Positions 37,087-39,879 of a stretch of DNA of 39,879 bases are shown here, piece by piece. The notes under the pieces are model-generated. The model did no database searches. It was not told the origin of the DNA and saw only the letters and a list, made by a program, of their open reading frames with translations. Positions within the stretch are counted from its first letter, which is position 1. The number at the start of each line of letters is the position of its first letter. The position numbers and the translations under genes were made by a program. Source of the stretch: a virus; IMG/VR virus record IMGVR_UViG_3300009506_000094, positions 1-39,879 of that record; one strand, given 5' to 3'.

Positions 37087-37688
37087 GCAGTAACCCCCAG
37101 GCGCTCCAGGTTGTGAGTGATCCGGTGCTGCAGGATTTCGACAGCGTGCGGAATCTGCAGATTCGGGATCTCGTTCCATTCGAACATCGCCTCGGCGCGC
37201 TTACCCCAGGTGTTGTACCCGTACCATGTGGTCAGGTCAGCCAATGGCTGCAGCTCCTGGGCCTCGGCGAACAACGCGATCCAGTCGGCCTCCTTGATGA
37301 CTGGGTCCATGTACTCCGGGATTCCGAACCGCTCAGCGATGCGCTTATGAACTCGCTCCTCCAGCTCGTAGTAGTTGCCGAGTGCGCCCTTGAACGGCGC
37401 CGAGATATCCGCCAGGTACGCTTCAGTCGCATCGTGCAGCAGCGCCTGGAGCCGGAGCTCGGGGTCGTCGCCGCGCATCATGCGGACGATGTCGTCCACC
37501 AGGATGCTATGCTCGGCCACCGTGTAGAGCCTGGTGGTGTGGCCGGTGAACCGGCCCAGGTGCGCGAGCGCGTGGCAGATATCGGTCAGCTGAATCTCCT
37601 CGGGGTCTGTGCCTTCGAGGTGGAACTTGCGCCCGCTGATGGTCTGGATATACCGGGCGTCTGTGAACAGATCGGTCTTGCTTGGCAT
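37083..37688 (-). CDS. HD-domain phosphohydrolase (YfbR/DatZ-like)
   Basis: This 201-aa HD-superfamily metal-dependent phosphohydrolase has its metal-binding residues at His60 (RLYTVAEHSILV), His85-Asp86 (LLHDATEAYLADI) and Asp135 (KEADWIALF). The N-terminal ISGRKFHLEGTDPEEIQLTD is typical of the phage/YfbR-like group, whose members hydrolyse nucleotides. DatZ, the dATP triphosphohydrolase of aminoadenine phages, belongs to the same superfamily, so substrate cannot be told by eye. AGGAGAAAGACA precedes the ATG; the longer upstream frame is shadow. It is the first of three dNTP-pool enzymes in the operon and is followed by a coupled membrane protein. Confidence 0.82.
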   Translation of the reverse strand: MPSKTDLFTDARYIQTISGRKFHLEGTDPEEIQLTDICHALAHLGRFTGHTTRLYTVAEHSILVDDIVRMMRGDDPELRLQALLHDATEAYLADISAPFKGALGNYYELEERVHKRIAERFGIPEYMDPVIKEADWIALFAEAQELQPLADLTTWYGYNTWGKRAEAMFEWNEIPNLQIPHAVEILQHRITHNLERLGVTA

Positions 37689-37698
37689 TGTCTTTCTC

Positions 37699-39276
37699 CT
37701 AGTACTTGAACTCGCCGTCGATGATGTTGAGCAAGCTGCGCTTGCCGTCGGCGTATTGCAGGATGTCGGTATGCAACCAGCTACTCGGCCCTTCGGTGTA
37801 CTCCAGGCGGAGCCGCGAGTTGGTACCGGCTCGGTAGTGTCCGTACTCAATCCCCGGCGTGTGTCCGTGACCCGAGTTTACTTTCACTCCTATGTTGCTG
37901 AGGTTGCGAATGGAACCCCTGGCTCCGTTGGGGCCGCGATGCCCGTGGAAGCCGCACTCTACGCCGGCTATCTCGTAGCTCTCGTCCATGCCAGGGGTGA
38001 TGATGTTGGGATTGTCGGTGAGTTTCCGAATCCAGTACGTGAAGGGGTTCGCGTAGCTGGCTCCGCTCTCACTCATTGTGGTTGACTGTACCATTGCAAG
38101 TGCAGTCTGCAGGTAAAAGTCGGCGTTGTCAACATCGTAACGCCAGTCGGTGTCAACCACCCACCTGCGGAGGAAGTCGTCGTGGTTGGATGGTACCACC
38201 ACGGCCTTGCGATCCCGGGCCACCTTGTCCAGGAACTCAATAGCCTCGACGACTTCGTCCCGGACATCGTGGTACTGGACTTGCCGCTTGGCCAGCTCGA
38301 TAAACGGATTGCCCTTGTGGTGCGGGTTCCGGCTGTACCCGTCCAGCAGATCGTGGAACACCACCTGCTCGGGATCGAGCTGCTCGATGATACCTCCCTC
38401 GCCGAATGTCGCGCGCTTCACGACGGGGTCCATAAACCGGTAGTGCGTGTCGCCCAGGATCAGCGCGGCCAGCCTCGGGGCCGGCGACACCGAGGATGGT
38501 GCGTATCTCGTGTCCCAGTCTATGAAGGCTCCAGTCCTGGAGTCCGCGGTTACCTGGCGCATGTGGAACTTCTTGCCAGATATCTCGACAACCAATGCGC
38601 CGAGAACGTGGTGGAACTCCCCCTTCTTCCCAGATTTCGAATCCGTATAGTTGGGCACAGTAACCGCGCCGGTAGTCGTCATGATCTTTGGGAACTGGTG
38701 AGACGGTGTCGGGACACAGAGCAGTTGTCTCTTCGTGTGCCCCAAGATCCCACTCTCCCCGTGAGTGATAGACTCGAATCCACTTAGCGGGCGGTCTGCA
38801 GTCGGGCGTGTCTTGATGTCGCCGAGGAGGATCAGGTTCTCGCATAGCTTCTTCCTCTGGTTGTACAGGTATGGCGCCAGCTCGGGGGCCCAGACCTCCT
38901 CGTTCTTCTGGCTCTCGGTCCAGCGGGAGGTGGGGTTCTTGTAGCGCTGAGGGATGACGATCAGCTCGGCCTCGTTGAAGTTGCAGAACGTCTTCAGCGA
39001 TGCCAGGAAGTCAGCATGCACCGGCGTGGCGTTCTGCGCTGCAGTGATGATGAACCTGGTGATGCCGCCCAGCTTGCGCTTGAACGAGCTTGGCTTGCTT
39101 GGAGTCGAAGTGCGGCCCGAGGGCCCGGTGACTGGGCCCTTCGGGTTACGAGTGCTATAGCACACAGTGCCACTGGTCTGATCTCGACAGACCCACCGCT
39201 GCTTGCCGTTGCCGTCGTGCCCGTTCTTCGTGAGTGTGCCGCCGCATTTGGGGCAGGGGTAGGTTGTCTTCGCCAT
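37699..39276 (-). CDS. Metallophosphatase with N-terminal zinc ribbon
   Basis: This 525-aa protein begins at an ATG preceded by GGGAGAGTAAC. The N-terminus is a zinc ribbon (CPKCGG, Cys8/Cys11; KQRWVCRDQ, Cys30; Cys39). A Ser/Thr/Pro linker follows, then a region with RFIITAAQNATPVHADFLAS. The calcineurin-like phosphoesterase motifs are spread over the C-terminal half: LILGDTHYRF (about 275), FHDLLDGYSRN (about 300), VVVPSNHDDFL (about 360), GFHGHRGPNG (about 443) and NSGHGHTPGIEYG (about 468). Such enzymes cleave phosphoester bonds in nucleic acids, nucleotides or proteins. The zinc ribbon suggests nucleic-acid contact. Long insertions separate the motifs; the substrate is unknown. Confidence 0.8.
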   Translation of the reverse strand: MAKTTYPCPKCGGTLTKNGHDGNGKQRWVCRDQTSGTVCYSTRNPKGPVTGPSGRTSTPSKPSSFKRKLGGITRFIITAAQNATPVHADFLASLKTFCNFNEAELIVIPQRYKNPTSRWTESQKNEEVWAPELAPYLYNQRKKLCENLILLGDIKTRPTADRPLSGFESITHGESGILGHTKRQLLCVPTPSHQFPKIMTTTGAVTVPNYTDSKSGKKGEFHHVLGALVVEISGKKFHMRQVTADSRTGAFIDWDTRYAPSSVSPAPRLAALILGDTHYRFMDPVVKRATFGEGGIIEQLDPEQVVFHDLLDGYSRNPHHKGNPFIELAKRQVQYHDVRDEVVEAIEFLDKVARDRKAVVVPSNHDDFLRRWVVDTDWRYDVDNADFYLQTALAMVQSTTMSESGASYANPFTYWIRKLTDNPNIITPGMDESYEIAGVECGFHGHRGPNGARGSIRNLSNIGVKVNSGHGHTPGIEYGHYRAGTNSRLRLEYTEGPSSWLHTDILQYADGKRSLLNIIDGEFKY

Positions 39277-39277
39277 G

Positions 39278-39556
39278 TTACTCTCCCTTCGGTAGGTTAC
39301 ATTTGGGTTGGAGCACGCCGCCGCAGTACCAGTCGACGAGCTCTTGGAGCATGATGTCGCGGCCGGCACCTCGAAGTGTTGCCAGCCTCCAGGTGCAGGA
39401 CTCTCCCTGCAGCTCGTGGATGATGTAGTGGAATTCCTTGCTGTCCTGATCCACCACTTCCGTGTGGGTGAACTGGGCGTGCCGCTCATCGAGCACACGG
39501 ATGTGGCTGTCGAGCGGCCCGCCCACGAACAAGACCTCTGTCTTATTCCGGTTCAT
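39278..39556 (-). CDS. Small protein of unknown function
   Basis: This 92-aa protein starts at an ATG overlapping the preceding stop codon (ATGA). Its N-terminus EVLFVGGPLDSHIRVLDERH resembles a widespread small phage and bacterial family of unknown function (pattern FVGGPLDG-x-x). A second half (HYIIHELQGESCTWRLATLR; LVDWYCGGVLQPKC) contains three cysteines. It has no membrane segment. It ends one base before the metallophosphatase leader, in the same operon. Confidence 0.7.
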   Translation of the reverse strand: MNRNKTEVLFVGGPLDSHIRVLDERHAQFTHTEVVDQDSKEFHYIIHELQGESCTWRLATLRGAGRDIMLQELVDWYCGGVLQPKCNLPKGE

Positions 39557-39879
39557 CAGATCCCCGTCTGGTCTTCGCTCAGCTTGCAGGCAAACGTGAA
39601 GTCCGTGGCGCCCTCCACTCCATCGACCATGTGCCTCATGGCCTGCAGGAACTCCGGCTCTGCCAGCTTTGCCTGCACGTCATCGAATAGATTATCGGCG
39701 GCTTCCATGCAGCTATCGAAGTCTTCGGCGATGCCGAGAATCTGCGCCCCGACGACGCGCCCGGAGTCGTTCACAAACACCAGGGCCAGGTCATACTTGC
39801 CAAGCGGCATTGTGTGGGTGACGTCTGCCGACGCCAGGCTTGCGAAGAACAGCACGCCAACGGCGAGCCCTATAACGAA
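39556..39879 (-). CDS. Secreted or periplasmic protein, 5' end outside the window
   Basis: The frame is open to the right edge, so the start codon is not visible; 107 residues can be read. They begin FVIGLAVGVLFFASLASAD, a hydrophobic core ending in ASA before Asp, which is a classical signal-peptide cleavage site. The mature part (HTMPLGKYDLALVFVNDSGR; SCMEAADNLFDDVQAKL) is small, acidic and soluble and probably exported to the periplasm. A GTG at 39855 is possible as an internal start, but it would remove half the signal peptide. No family is recognised. A secreted early protein could affect the envelope or superinfection; this is speculation. Confidence 0.62.
   Translation of the reverse strand, partial: FVIGLAVGVLFFASLASADVTHTMPLGKYDLALVFVNDSGRVVGAQILGIAEDFDSCMEAADNLFDDVQAKLAEPEFLQAMRHMVDGVEGATDFTFACKLSEDQTGI

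Noticed and set aside
1-39879. CRISPR arrays, tRNA or rRNA genes, insertion sequences, attachment sites
   Set aside because: No regularly spaced repeats, no transposase, no integrase, and no cloverleaf-like sequence with CCA end were noticed. The zinc ribbon of the metallophosphatase resembles transposition-protein ribbons but is fused to a phosphoesterase.

Overview
The window is a contiguous piece of a tailed-phage genome, most likely a short-tailed (podovirus-type) phage of a Gram-negative host. Evidence for this is an N4-gp56-type major capsid protein, an SU10-type head-tail adaptor, a nozzle-like tail protein, no long-tail genes (no tape measure, tube or sheath), and a two-component Rz/Rz1 spanin pair, which only makes sense with an outer membrane. 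G+C is high (about 60% by eye) with a strong preference for G or C at third codon positions. The host is probably a proteobacterium, but nothing here fixes the genus. Both ends are cut: the left end starts inside the portal gene and the right end stops inside a secreted-protein gene. Terminase, primase and replicative helicase, any RNA polymerase and integrase are not in the window.

Layout. Positions 1-27788 are all on the + strand and form the late block. In order they hold the portal C-terminus, a small protein, scaffold, major capsid protein, several small head proteins, adaptor, nozzle-like protein, two tandem tail fibres sharing one N-terminal anchor, an ejection or internal-virion set (397-aa protein, GNAT acetyltransferase, amphipathic protein, two coiled-coil or helical proteins), two giant polyvalent proteins (1743 and 1671 aa), and a lysis cassette (SLT-type muralytic enzyme, two holin candidates, nested i- and o-spanin). 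Positions 27763-39879 are all on the - strand and form the replication and metabolism block. Read in the direction of transcription (right to left) they hold a secreted protein, a zinc-ribbon metallophosphatase, an HD phosphohydrolase, a membrane protein, a dATP/dGTP-diphosphohydrolase-like protein, small proteins, a MazG-like pyrophosphohydrolase, a RecB-like Fe-S nuclease, an Enc34/DUF2815 ssDNA-binding protein, family A DNA polymerase, an RMF-like protein, a VRR-NUC nuclease, a SNF2 helicase and an HTH protein. The two blocks converge and their last genes overlap by 26 bp.

Genes are packed with ATGA, TAATG or GTGA junctions, and no stretch over about 90 bp lacks a gene. The clearest regulatory signals are a GNRA-tetraloop terminator after the capsid genes (3627-3656), two sigma70-type promoters on the - strand (33572-33600 and 35887-35917) that share an ACTT-K-ACAAGGA element, and a - strand terminator or attenuator after the ssDNA-binding protein.

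Most interesting points: (i) a 96-aa gene that appears to be overprinted inside the second giant protein, supported by a third-position G+C shift and its own ribosome-binding site; (ii) the pair of giant polyvalent proteins, with InPase-like, ParB-like, ART-like and zincin (HEGVAH) segments and a PLxRFG motif; (iii) a trio of dNTP-pool enzymes plus a family A polymerase, reminiscent of the aminoadenine (Z-genome) toolkit although PurZ is not in the window; (iv) a phage protein resembling ribosome modulation factor. All family assignments were made by reading the sequence; no database search was run.
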